Of a stretch of 64,000 bases of DNA, positions 1-7,406 are shown in pieces. The notes below the pieces were generated by a model, which saw nothing but the letters and a program-made list of their open reading frames with translations, did not search any database and was not told the DNA's origin. Made by a program: the position numbers and the translations under genes. How positions within the stretch are numbered: position 1 is the stretch's first letter; each line of letters starts with the position of its first letter. Source of the DNA: an uncultured Muribaculaceae bacterium (GTDB lineage Bacteria; Bacteroidota; Bacteroidia; Bacteroidales; Muribaculaceae); NCBI GenBank assembly GCA_910579105.1, contig CAJTRT010000006.1:9360-73359 (forward strand), written 5' to 3'.

Positions 1-2
1 GC

Positions 3-401
3 GGCAAGCTGCTGCGCGGCGATATGTTCATATCGCTCGACACCGTGGCCTCGAACGCCGCCATGCGCGGAGAGGACTACGGCCGCGAGCTGCTAAGGGT
101 CGTCATCCACGGCATACTGCATCTCTGCGGGATAAACGACAAGGGTCCCGGTGAGCGCGAGATTATGGAAGCTGCTGAGAATCAGTCGCTTGCTATACTC
201 GATGAAATCGCGGCGAGTGAACGGCGGGTGCCTTTTGACCCCAATGGGGCAAAAGGGGTTACCGACTCCTCTTTTATGGAAACCGGTGAGCGTGCCGCCG
301 ACAAAGAGCTTTGGAAAACCGCCGGCGTGGCCGACCGCGAGGTCTGGAAGACCGCCCGCGAGGCCGACGGCGAGTTGAAGGATACCGAAAAGCATTTCTG
401 A
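3..401 (+). CDS. ybeY: Endoribonuclease YbeY, 3' part (5' end outside window)
   Basis: YbeY is a metal-dependent RNase needed for 16S rRNA 3'-end maturation and ribosome quality control in the cytoplasm. The frame is open from base 3 and the start lies upstream. The signature HGILHLCG followed by IND is visible around 108-140. The third metal-ligand position reads K rather than H, a variant I believe is common in Bacteroidetes YbeY. After the normal fold end (about DEIAAS) there is a ~60-residue charged tail with a repeated A-D-x-E-x-W-K-T-A unit, which is not part of the family. The stop is 4 nt before mnmG, so the two are probably cotranscribed. Confidence 0.88.
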   Translation, partial: GKLLRGDMFISLDTVASNAAMRGEDYGRELLRVVIHGILHLCGINDKGPGEREIMEAAENQSLAILDEIAASERRVPFDPNGAKGVTDSSFMETGERAADKELWKTAGVADREVWKTAREADGELKDTEKHF

Positions 402-405
402 CCCT

Positions 406-2325
406 ATGAGATTCGACTACGACGTCATAGTTGTCGGTGCCGGCCATGCCGGTTGCGAGGCAGCCCACGCGGCGGCCCGGCTCGGCGCGCGCACGCTGCT
501 GATAACGATGGATCTCGACAAGATCGCCCAGATGAGCTGCAACCCCGCCGTGGGCGGGATCGCGAAAGGGCAGATTGTTAGGGAAATCGACGCCCTCGGT
601 GGTATGATGGGGATCGTCACGGACCGAACGGCACTGCAATTCCGTCTGCTCAACCGGTCGAAAGGGCCGGCGATGTGGAGTCCGCGCGCCCAGAGCGACC
701 GAGTCCGTTTCTCGCGTCTGTGGCGTAGCATCCTCGAAAACACCCAGGGGCTCAACCTGTGGCAGGACTCTGTCGCAGAGCTCCTTTTCGACGAGGGGAA
801 CCGCCGCGTGAGGGGCGTGAGGACTGCCCTGGGGGTGGAGTTCGCCGCCGGGTCGGTGGTGCTCACCAACGGCACTTTCCTCAACGGCCTGATGCATATC
901 GGGCGCGTCCAGATTCCCGGAGGGCGCTGCGCCGAGCCCGCCTCGCGGGGCATAACCGAGCAGTTGCGCTCGATAGGCTTCGTCGCCGACCGCATGAAGA
1001 CCGGCACGCCGGTGCGCGTCGACGGACGGTCGGTCAAATGGGAGCTCACCACCCCCCAGGAGCTTGAAGAGGATTTCCACAAGTTCTCATATCTTCCTGG
1101 CTCGCGGCGCGAACTGACGCAGCGGCGCTGCTATACGATATACACCAATGAGCGCACCCACGAGGTGCTGCGCCGCGGACTTCCTGACTCGCCGCTCTAC
1201 AACGGGCAGATCCAGAGCATAGGCCCCCGCTACTGCCCATCGATCGAGACCAAGATAGTGACTTTCGCCGACAAGGCGGAGCACCAGCTGTTCCTCGAGC
1301 CGGAAGTGGAGGAGGGGCAGGAATTCTACCTTAACGGCTTTTCGTCGTCGCTCCCGATCGACATACAGATCGAGGCGCTGAAAACGATCCCGGCGCTCGC
1401 CGACGTGCGCATCTACCGTCCAGGTTACGCTATCGAATACGATTTCTTCGACCCGACGCAGCTCTACCACACACTCGAAACAAAGCTCGTCGACAGGCTG
1501 TTTTTCGCCGGCCAGATCAACGGCACCACGGGCTACGAGGAGGCGGCGGGGCAGGGCCTCGTCGCCGGAGCCAACGCCGCGCTGAAAGCCCTCGGCAGGG
1601 ATGAAGAGCTGCGCCTCGGACGCGACGAGGCGTATATAGGCGTGCTGATCGACGACCTGGTGACCAAGGGGGTCGACGAGCCTTACCGCATGTTCACGTC
1701 GCGTGCCGAATACCGCATACTTCTGCGCCAGGACGACGCCGACGCACGTCTCACGCCGATGGCCGCGGCGCTGGGTCTGGCGTCGGAAGAGCGCCTGCGG
1801 CTGCTGGAATCCAAGCTGGCCGCGCGCGACGCCCTGATCGGCTTCATCAGGGACCACGGCGTGAAAGCCGCCATCATGAATCCGCTGCTCGAAGCGCTGA
1901 ACGTAGAGCTGGGTTACGCGGGCACTCCCTACGAGATAACGCCCCTGCGCGAGGGATGCCGGCTGGAGGCGCTCGTGCTGAGGCCGCAGCTCTCGATAAC
2001 GCTCCTCGCGGAGGTTTACGCACCGTTGCGCGAACGCCTATCAGAGATAGAGGGGGAGCGTAGGAGCGAGATCGTGGAGGCCGCGGAGGTGCTCGTGAAG
2101 TATGACGGGTATATCCGCCGCGAGCGCCAGACGGCGGAGAAGCTGACACGTCTCGACGGCATAAGGATACGCGGGAAGTTTGATTACGCCGCGATTTCCT
2201 CTCTTTCGACCGAGGCGCGCCAGAAGCTCGCGAGGATCGATCCGGAGACAATAGGGCAGGCGTCGCGCATCCCCGGGGTGTCGCCCGCCGACGTAAACAT
2301 CCTGCTTCTGCTTAGCGGGCGCTGA
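406..2325 (+). CDS. mnmG: tRNA uridine-5-carboxymethylaminomethyl modification enzyme MnmG (GidA)
   Basis: With MnmE, MnmG installs the carboxymethylaminomethyl group on U34 of several tRNAs, using FAD, NADH and a folate one-carbon donor. The 639 residues match the family length. The FAD-binding Rossmann motif VGAGHAGCEAA is at residues 10-20, the family motif CNPAVGGIAKG follows near residue 46, and PGYAIEYDFFDP lies in the middle. The C-terminal helical domain ends with the typical IPGVSPADVN segment. The ATG is 4 nt after the ybeY stop. A parS-like palindrome lies just downstream, as often seen near gidA close to replication origins. Confidence 0.97.
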   Translation: MRFDYDVIVVGAGHAGCEAAHAAARLGARTLLITMDLDKIAQMSCNPAVGGIAKGQIVREIDALGGMMGIVTDRTALQFRLLNRSKGPAMWSPRAQSDRVRFSRLWRSILENTQGLNLWQDSVAELLFDEGNRRVRGVRTALGVEFAAGSVVLTNGTFLNGLMHIGRVQIPGGRCAEPASRGITEQLRSIGFVADRMKTGTPVRVDGRSVKWELTTPQELEEDFHKFSYLPGSRRELTQRRCYTIYTNERTHEVLRRGLPDSPLYNGQIQSIGPRYCPSIETKIVTFADKAEHQLFLEPEVEEGQEFYLNGFSSSLPIDIQIEALKTIPALADVRIYRPGYAIEYDFFDPTQLYHTLETKLVDRLFFAGQINGTTGYEEAAGQGLVAGANAALKALGRDEELRLGRDEAYIGVLIDDLVTKGVDEPYRMFTSRAEYRILLRQDDADARLTPMAAALGLASEERLRLLESKLAARDALIGFIRDHGVKAAIMNPLLEALNVELGYAGTPYEITPLREGCRLEALVLRPQLSITLLAEVYAPLRERLSEIEGERRSEIVEAAEVLVKYDGYIRRERQTAEKLTRLDGIRIRGKFDYAAISSLSTEARQKLARIDPETIGQASRIPGVSPADVNILLLLSGR

Positions 2326-2345
2326 AAGCGGGGGCGCTCCCCGGC

Positions 2346-2361
2346 TGTTCCACGTGGAACG
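2346..2361. promoter_or_regulatory. parS-like centromere palindrome
   Basis: The 16-mer TGTTCCACGTGGAACG is a perfect 14-bp palindrome (GTTCCACGTGGAAC) and differs from TGTTCCACGTGGAACA-type parS sites at the final base only. ParB (Spo0J) binds such sites to load SMC and segregate origins. It lies between mnmG and apt, and gidA/mnmG is a frequent origin-proximal neighbour of parS. Function is inferred from sequence alone; no parAB genes are in the window. Confidence 0.6.
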
Positions 2362-2441
2362 CTGCCAAGCGCCGGGAAGTTAGCGCGTTGCGCTCCCCGC
2401 GGCTCCCGCGAGAAATTGAACAACAACTTAAAAACACAGAT

Positions 2442-2960
2442 ATGGAATACATCAAGTCAAGAATCCGCGACATCTACGATTTCCCCAAGAAGGGGATCGT
2501 GTTCAAAGACCTGACGACGGCTTTCAAGGACCCGCGCGCCCTTCACATCCTCGGCTGGGATCTCAGCCAGCTGTACCGCGACAAGGGGGTGACGAAGGTT
2601 GTCGGTATAGAGAGCCGCGGCTTCATCTGCGGCTCGATCCTGGCTTTCGAGCTGGGAGCGGGCTTTGTGCCGGTCCGCAAGCCGGGCAAGCTCCCCGCCG
2701 ACACCCTCACGGCTTCCTACGACAAGGAGTACGGCAAGGATGTCATCGAGATCCACCGCGACGCGATTTCGGAGGACGACATCGTGGTGATCCACGACGA
2801 TGTGCTGGCGACTGGGGGAACCATGGCCGCGGCTGTCGAGCTGGTGAAGCGTATGAATCCCCGCAAGATCTACGTCAACTTCATCATCGAGCTGACGGCT
2901 TTGGAGGGGCGCAAGGCGCTCCCCGCCGATGTGGAGGTGTCCTCGCTGATCCAGTACTGA
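2442..2960 (+). CDS. apt: Adenine phosphoribosyltransferase
   Basis: Apt converts adenine and PRPP to AMP in purine salvage. The 172-residue protein carries ESRGF near residue 60, the FVPVRKPGKLP segment that follows it in Apt, and the PRPP-binding loop HDDVLATGGTMAAA near residue 122. I start at the ATG at 2442 because it gives the canonical MEYIKSRIRD beginning; an in-frame upstream extension to 2388 has no family counterpart. It is followed by a strong hairpin terminator at 3023. Only the parS-like site and about 80 nt separate it from mnmG. Confidence 0.95.
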   Translation: MEYIKSRIRDIYDFPKKGIVFKDLTTAFKDPRALHILGWDLSQLYRDKGVTKVVGIESRGFICGSILAFELGAGFVPVRKPGKLPADTLTASYDKEYGKDVIEIHRDAISEDDIVVIHDDVLATGGTMAAAVELVKRMNPRKIYVNFIIELTALEGRKALPADVEVSSLIQY

Positions 2961-3022
2961 GGTCTGGCTTCGGTTCCGCCCGAAGTTTTCCCGCATGAAG
3001 TTTTCCTCGGATGAGGTTTTCG

Positions 3023-3060
3023 CGGCGGGGCGCGCCTGGTTGTGGCGCGCCCCGCCGTTT
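3023..3060 (+). terminator. Hairpin terminator after apt
   Basis: A perfect 14-bp GC-rich stem (CGGCGGGGCGCGCC at 3023-3036 and its complement at 3044-3057) has a 7-nt loop and is followed by TTTG. It is preceded by three GAAGTTTTC-like repeats (2981-3020). It fits a factor-independent terminator, with a short U tract. Confidence 0.65.
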
Positions 3061-3130
3061 GTCCCCGCCGTTTGTCCCCTCACATACCGTTTGTTCTCCC
3101 CTGCCGCGGACTATCCCCCTTGATGCGGAT

Positions 3131-3235
3131 GCGATGTATCGCGTCCCTACCCCCGGCGCCGGCCCCGCCTCCCAGTGCGCGAGGCGGAAGCCGAGCGAGG
3201 AATCAACCCGTAGGGACGCGGCGTGCCGCGTATAA
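3131..3235. repeat. REP-like pair flanking a GCTCG-type palindrome
   Basis: A degenerate REP ending GTCCCTAC lies at 3131-3150 and a canonical one beginning GTAGGGACGCGG at 3210-3235. Their GTAG heads face each other. Between them, near 3170-3200, is an inverted copy of the GCTCGGCTTCCGCCTCGCGCAC palindrome type. This is the first of many such composite repeat blocks in the window. Confidence 0.8.
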
Positions 3236-3337
3236 CCGGCCCTTCTTCATAGTTCTTTCTTCCATTCATTCCTTCTTTTCTTTATATTTTTCTTTTAGCG
3301 GCGCTGTTTCAGTCCTATTTACAGCTTTTCTTCCGTT

Positions 3338-3506
3338 CTTTTGGCGGGCCCAAAAGAACCAAAAGGCCGAGGGCGCGGCGGAAAGCGCCGGACGGGGGCT
3401 TTACCGCTCCGCGGCGGCGACGGCGGAACTCGCTGCGCTCAAACACCGCCGTCGGCTCCCGCCGCTCCGCTGGCCCCCGTCCCGCTTTCCGCAATGCGCC
3501 CGCCAT
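3338..3506. repeat. Compound palindromic segment of unknown class
   Basis: The segment holds TTTTGGCGGGCC followed by CAAAAGAACCAAAAGG, then the interrupted palindrome ACGGCGG...CCGCCGT around 3419-3452. A pyrimidine-rich tract (3236-3300) precedes it. An open frame crosses it, but its composition is that of the repeat and no protein family is recognisable. I see only one copy in this window, so repeat status rests on its palindromic structure. Confidence 0.4.
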
Positions 3507-3530
3507 CCGGGTGAGCGCTGATTCCGATGT

Positions 3531-3612
3531 CCGCTATGATTGCCCGGTGTAATTGCCCGTCCTGATTGCCCGTTATGATTGTGTGTTATGATAAATGCCT
3601 GTTATGCTATGG
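3531..3612. repeat. Short degenerate direct repeats (ATTGCCCG and TATGAT units)
   Basis: Three ATTGCCCG units occur within 40 nt, interleaved with several TTATGAT/CTATGAT words. The segment has no ORF. Nothing beyond the repetition is apparent. Confidence 0.5.
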
Positions 3613-3687
3613 GTGCCGGGTGTTAAATGAGAGATGTGTTAACAATGATTAACACACTGGGAGAGGGGCTAAATGTGAAAGTTTGTT

Positions 3688-3695
3688 TAATTTTG
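3688..3695 (+). promoter_or_regulatory. Possible -7 box TAATTTTG
   Basis: TAATTTTG matches the Bacteroidetes -7 consensus TAnnTTTG. No convincing TTTG lies at the -33 distance. The next gene starts 120 nt downstream. Confidence 0.35.
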
Positions 3696-3817
3696 CGGAT
3701 TAAAACAAACGGCGGGAGGTACGTTCTGTGTTCCGTTCCGGCGTTTGCAGGCAAGCGGCGTATATGGCCGCCAAGGACTTTAACTGACGGACTTTAACCA
3801 AATAATCCAAACATAAC

Positions 3818-6043
3818 ATGAGAAAAATCTTTACTCTCATGCTGTCGCTGCTGGCCTTGTGCCTCCCGGCGGCAGCTCAAACCGCGCAACCTGACGTGGT
3901 GTTGACGTTCAGGGCAACCGGAACAGGAACAACGGCCATTGCTTCAAAAGACTTTTTCAGTAAAGTGCTTGCTGAGAGTTGCGCTTCATATGTTTCATCT
4001 GCTACGCTGTCTGGAATATATCCTTCTGCGACTGCTGGTTTGGAAGCTGTAAAGGTGGGTGCGAATTCGGGAAAGGGAATCTTGACGATCGCACTCGCCG
4101 AGCCATACCAAAAAGCGATCTCACAAATTATTATCGAAGCCAAAAGGTTTAATGCCAAAGGCTCTCCATCTGTCGCCATTAACGACCTATCTTCATCTTC
4201 TTCACTTCCAAGCTCTTCCAGCGATTTTGGAGAAATGATTTTCTCAGGGTTTGGGGAAAATTATAAAGATATCACCATTACAAATGGTTCAACTGGCGCA
4301 ATTCTGTTAAAGTCGATTTCGATATACTTCAAGACGGAGTTGGAACAGGTGGCCGCGCCAGTGATCAGTTGCGAGGGGAACGTGGTGACGATCGGTTGCG
4401 CGACGGAGGGAGCCTCGGTGGTTTATTCTGTCGACGGTTCGGAGCCGTCGGAGGCTTATGACGGGCCGTTCGCGATTACGGAGACTTGCACCGTCAGGGC
4501 CAAGGCCACCAAGGAAGGTATGGCCGGCAGCGAGGTTGCCGAAAAGGAGTGTGTCTACGAGGCTCCGGCGGTGAAGCCGGGGACGCCGGTGGTGAGTGTC
4601 GGCGGTGCGGTTGTCGCCGGGGAGGAGTTCTCGGTTGACTATGGCACCAAGGTGTCGGTGAGCGCCGAGAACGCGACGTCGCTGCGCGTGGAGTACGGCA
4701 GCGAGAGCCAGGTTGTCGAGGGTAACACTTATGAGTTTGCGGCTACCGCCGACGAGACCTATATTGTCACCCCCCTCAACGACAAGATGCCCGAAAGGGA
4801 TCAGGAGGGTGACGCCGCGATGTTCACCATCGCGATCAACGCTCCCGAGATTCTGGCGGTGATGAACGGGGAGGCCGCTATCAAGGAATACGGCTCGATC
4901 GTGGCCAAGGCCGGTACGGAGATCACCGTCGAGACTAAGAGCTGCGCGGAGATCACGGTCGACAACGATGGTTTCGCCGTGGCTGTGACCGACGGCAAGT
5001 TCGCGATCGCCAACGAGGGGAGCTACATCATCACCGCCTCCAACCCGGCCCGCCAGGAGAAGGCCGAGTGGATGTTCGAGGTGACCATTCCCGAGGAACC
5101 CGAGTATGAGGTCAACGAGACGCTGAGCTGGGATATAACTGGCGTGGCGAATGGCAATGCCGCGACAGCGAATTGCGACACGAGGCTGAACAAGGGCGAT
5201 GGTAGCGCTAACGGAGACTGGACGGCTATTGCTACCAAATGCTACTCCGGGTCAAACAACGGCGCTCAGCTCGGTTCGGGCTCCGGCCCGTTCGTAAACG
5301 GCACGCTGACTCTTTCCGGCTCGGATATTCCGGCCGACGCGACCATCACGGCTGTGAGCATGAAGGGTATTCCCGGCAATGTCGATATGGCGTGGGAGCT
5401 GTCTGTCAACGGTGTCAAGGCTGACGGGCAGATAAATTTCCCCAAAGCTGGCACAAACTATGGTAAGGCAAACCATCAGACAAAGACCATCGACGGGCTG
5501 GAGCTCGCGGGTAACGAGATTGTGCTGACCATGGTTTCCGCCGGAGGCGACAAGGCGTTCTATCTGTCGGGGATTTCGGTTAGCTACTATGTGCTGGCGG
5601 AGCCTGAGGCGCCGTCGTTCGTCAAGGACGAGGTTATGCAGGAGGGCTCTACGATTGTCTACACAGTGAAGCACGGCAAGATCCATTACCATATCGAGGA
5701 CGCTTCCGCCGCGAACGGCTCGATGCTCCGCGTGAGCGCCCCGACCGACGGCTGGACTGAGGCCAAGGAGAACGGCGGCAAGCAGTTTACCTACGAGTAT
5801 GCCGCCGGCAGCAATCACAATATCTATGTCAAGAACGTGGTCAACGGCAAGGAGGCTCTCGGCGAGGCGATCAATGTCAACACTTCCGGCATTGTCACCG
5901 GGGTCGAGGATGTGGCCGCCGAAGGTGCCGCTGGCGTCCGCGAGCTGTACAATCTGCAAGGCGTGCGCGTAAGCGAGGCTGACGCGGTCCCGGGCGTGTA
6001 TATCGAGCGCCGGGGAGGCAGGGTGGCCAAGGTGGTTCTCTGA
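3818..6043 (+). CDS. Secreted multidomain protein with chitobiase-type C-terminal-like domain
   Basis: The 741-residue exported protein has a signal peptide (MRKIFTLMLSLLALCLPAAAQ). Residues about 185-250 read like the CHB_HEX_C beta-sandwich found in surface glycan-acting proteins, with the core VYSVDGSEPSEAYDGPF. Several Ig-like beta-rich stretches follow. The C-terminus (LYNLQGVRVSE, then PGVYIERRG and VAKVVL) resembles the conserved tail of Bacteroidales secreted proteins, possibly a sorting signal. No catalytic domain is evident, so an adhesin, matrix or glycan-binding role is inference. The first ~180 residues are AT-richer than the rest, suggesting a mosaic origin. Structured repeat copy A begins 36 nt after the stop. 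Confidence 0.75.
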   Translation: MRKIFTLMLSLLALCLPAAAQTAQPDVVLTFRATGTGTTAIASKDFFSKVLAESCASYVSSATLSGIYPSATAGLEAVKVGANSGKGILTIALAEPYQKAISQIIIEAKRFNAKGSPSVAINDLSSSSSLPSSSSDFGEMIFSGFGENYKDITITNGSTGAILLKSISIYFKTELEQVAAPVISCEGNVVTIGCATEGASVVYSVDGSEPSEAYDGPFAITETCTVRAKATKEGMAGSEVAEKECVYEAPAVKPGTPVVSVGGAVVAGEEFSVDYGTKVSVSAENATSLRVEYGSESQVVEGNTYEFAATADETYIVTPLNDKMPERDQEGDAAMFTIAINAPEILAVMNGEAAIKEYGSIVAKAGTEITVETKSCAEITVDNDGFAVAVTDGKFAIANEGSYIITASNPARQEKAEWMFEVTIPEEPEYEVNETLSWDITGVANGNAATANCDTRLNKGDGSANGDWTAIATKCYSGSNNGAQLGSGSGPFVNGTLTLSGSDIPADATITAVSMKGIPGNVDMAWELSVNGVKADGQINFPKAGTNYGKANHQTKTIDGLELAGNEIVLTMVSAGGDKAFYLSGISVSYYVLAEPEAPSFVKDEVMQEGSTIVYTVKHGKIHYHIEDASAANGSMLRVSAPTDGWTEAKENGGKQFTYEYAAGSNHNIYVKNVVNGKEALGEAINVNTSGIVTGVEDVAAEGAAGVRELYNLQGVRVSEADAVPGVYIERRGGRVAKVVL

Positions 6044-6078
6044 CGCTTGGCGCGTGAAATACCAAGAGGGTGTGTCAT

Positions 6079-6179
6079 AATGGCCCATCTGGGTCGTCGC
6101 TTGAAGGATTCAGCCTCGGTCACAATCTTCAGATTGCTCCCGTCGGCCTCACCTCCAAGCTCCTACCATCTGAACCATT
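6079..6179 (+). ncRNA. Structured 3'-proximal repeat element, copy A
   Basis: The ~101-nt element folds into an outer stem AATGG/CCATT (6079-6083 with 6175-6179), a 9-bp stem GCTTGAAGG/CCTCCAAGC with one mismatch (6099-6107 with 6152-6160), and a hairpin CAATC-TTCA-GATTG (6123-6136). Three other copies in the window keep the same architecture with different paired bases. It lies 36 nt downstream of a CDS stop in the sense orientation. Whether it acts as RNA or as a folded DNA element is unknown. Confidence 0.75.
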
Positions 6180-6206
6180 CTGACAGCACCCTCCCATCCG
6201 GGTACA

Positions 6207-6250
6207 AAGCAAGGCTCTGTGTCGAAATTAGACACAGAGCCTTGCTTGTT
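6207..6250 (+). terminator. Strong hairpin terminator
   Basis: A perfect 17-bp stem (AAGCAAGGCTCTGTGTC at 6207-6223 and its complement at 6231-6247) has a 7-nt loop and is followed by GTTT. It ends the transcript of the secreted-protein gene and structured element A. Confidence 0.7.
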
Positions 6251-6259
6251 TAGGGGGGA

Positions 6260-6335
6260 CGCTTGGCGAGGCTTCGCCTCGCCAAGCGTGGGGAGCGGGG
6301 GGCGGGTTCTTCGCTCGGCTTCCGCCTCGCGCACG
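6260..6335. repeat. GCTCG-type palindromes (two)
   Basis: At 6260-6288 a perfect 13-bp hairpin CGCTTGGCGAGGC-TTC-GCCTCGCCAAGCG resembles the GCTTCGCCTCG palindrome type. At 6309-6335 lies a type c copy reading GCTCGGCTTCCGCCTCGCGC, also seen inside coding regions elsewhere in the window. Confidence 0.7.
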
Positions 6336-6401
6336 GGGTGGGGAGGCGGGTGTTTAGGGAATTTTATGGGCGCGGATTGTTAATAGTATTGGAATATCGC
6401 G

Positions 6402-6409
6402 TAACTTTG
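6402..6409 (+). promoter_or_regulatory. -7 box TAACTTTG
   Basis: An exact Bacteroidetes -7 box TAACTTTG. A TTG at 6377-6379 is 22 nt upstream, slightly further than optimal. It would drive the FKBP gene at 6591 with a long AT-rich leader. Confidence 0.55.
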
Positions 6410-6479
6410 TTACCCGGCACCGGGCGCTCTTGGCTGGCCTGGTGTCATATTAGGTTTTAAATCAATTGGTTAAAGACGA

Positions 6480-6590
6480 AAAAGGATGCTATATAAAAGA
6501 CATTATATAAAGAGTCTCTTATATGAAGAATCTTATATAAAAAGATATTATATTCGACATTAGAAAGATTTATATTAAAGATATTATATT
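6480..6590 (+). repeat. AT-rich leader with repeated TTATATAAA units
   Basis: The 5' leader of the FKBP gene holds at least five degenerate copies of an AAAGA(n)TTATATAA motif, many of them TATA-centred palindromes, ending immediately at the ATG. It is far more AT-rich than the surroundings. It could keep the ribosome site unstructured, which is inference. Confidence 0.6.
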
Positions 6591-7172
6591 ATGGAAAAGA
6601 TTGAACCTGGAAAATATGTTGAGATGGGATATGACCTGTACCGCGTTGACGCCGACGGCAGCGAGACTCTCGTCCACCAGACCGACTCCGAGGACCCGGA
6701 AAAGGTGGTGTTCGGTGTGACGCGCGGTATGATCGTGCCTCTGGAAAAGGCTATCGAGGGGCTTGAGAAGGGGGGCGAGTTCGATGTGCGCGCTACCGCG
6801 GATGAGGCTTTCGGGCCTTACGACCCCGACCAGGTCGCGGAGCTGGAGCGCGACATCTTCCTGGTTGACGGGAAGTTTGACGAGGATGTTATCAAGCCGG
6901 GTGCTGTGCTCCCGATGATGACCGCCGACGGCTACCGCATCAGCGGCCTTGTGAAAGAGGTGACGAAGACCCATGTCAAGCTCGACTTCAACCATCCGTT
7001 AGCGGGGAAGGATGTGCGCTTCAAGGGGAAGATTCTGGAAGTGCGCGACGCCACGGCCGAAGAGCTTAAACCGGCCGGCGGGTGCGGCTGCGGTGGCGGT
7101 GGCTGCTGCGGCGACCACGAAGGTGGCTGCGACGATGGGTCCTGCGGGTGCGAGCACGGCGGTTGCTGCTGA
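6591..7172 (+). CDS. FKBP-type peptidyl-prolyl isomerase, SlyD-like, with metal-binding tail
   Basis: This is a SlyD-type prolyl isomerase/chaperone of 193 residues. The FKBP core is split by the insert-in-flap region (EDIF-like RDIFLVDGKF, residues ~85-115) and ends with the SlyD signature FNHPLAGKDV (~129-138). The C-terminal ~35 residues are very rich in Cys, Gly and His (GCGCGGGGCCGDH and CGCEHGGCC), as in SlyD tails that bind Ni or Zn. It probably folds proteins in the cytosol and may handle metals. It stands alone: a long AT-rich leader precedes it and a palindrome follows it. Confidence 0.9.
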   Translation: MEKIEPGKYVEMGYDLYRVDADGSETLVHQTDSEDPEKVVFGVTRGMIVPLEKAIEGLEKGGEFDVRATADEAFGPYDPDQVAELERDIFLVDGKFDEDVIKPGAVLPMMTADGYRISGLVKEVTKTHVKLDFNHPLAGKDVRFKGKILEVRDATAEELKPAGGCGCGGGGCCGDHEGGCDDGSCGCEHGGCC

Positions 7173-7254
7173 CTCGGGCGGTTTCCGCGGGCTCACCTGC
7201 GGTTCGCCACGGTGGTGACACCCGGGCTTCGCGGAAGAGGGCGGCTTGCAGAAG

Positions 7255-7285
7255 GCCGCTCGCCTCTGGCTCGCTCCACCCGACA
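7255..7285. repeat. GCTCG-type palindrome, type a
   Basis: The copy begins GCCGCTCGCCTCTGGCTCGC and ends CTCCACCCGACA, the type a form. It lies in the gap between the FKBP and protease genes, together with a CGCCACGGTGG fragment near 7206 that resembles the type b tail. Confidence 0.7.
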
Positions 7286-7406
7286 TATCAGTGAACTGCC
7301 GGACAGAGCCTGGATGACGGGAGGATGGCGGGGAATGACGGGAAGAAAGGCCCCGGAGATCTGCCGGATTGGAATTGGCGGGTTGATGAATTGAAAAGAA
7401 TTGTTT

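Noticed and set aside
3042..3521. Long open frame across the apt downstream region
   Set aside because: It runs through the terminator, REPs and palindromes, has a repeat-driven composition and no recognisable start or family.
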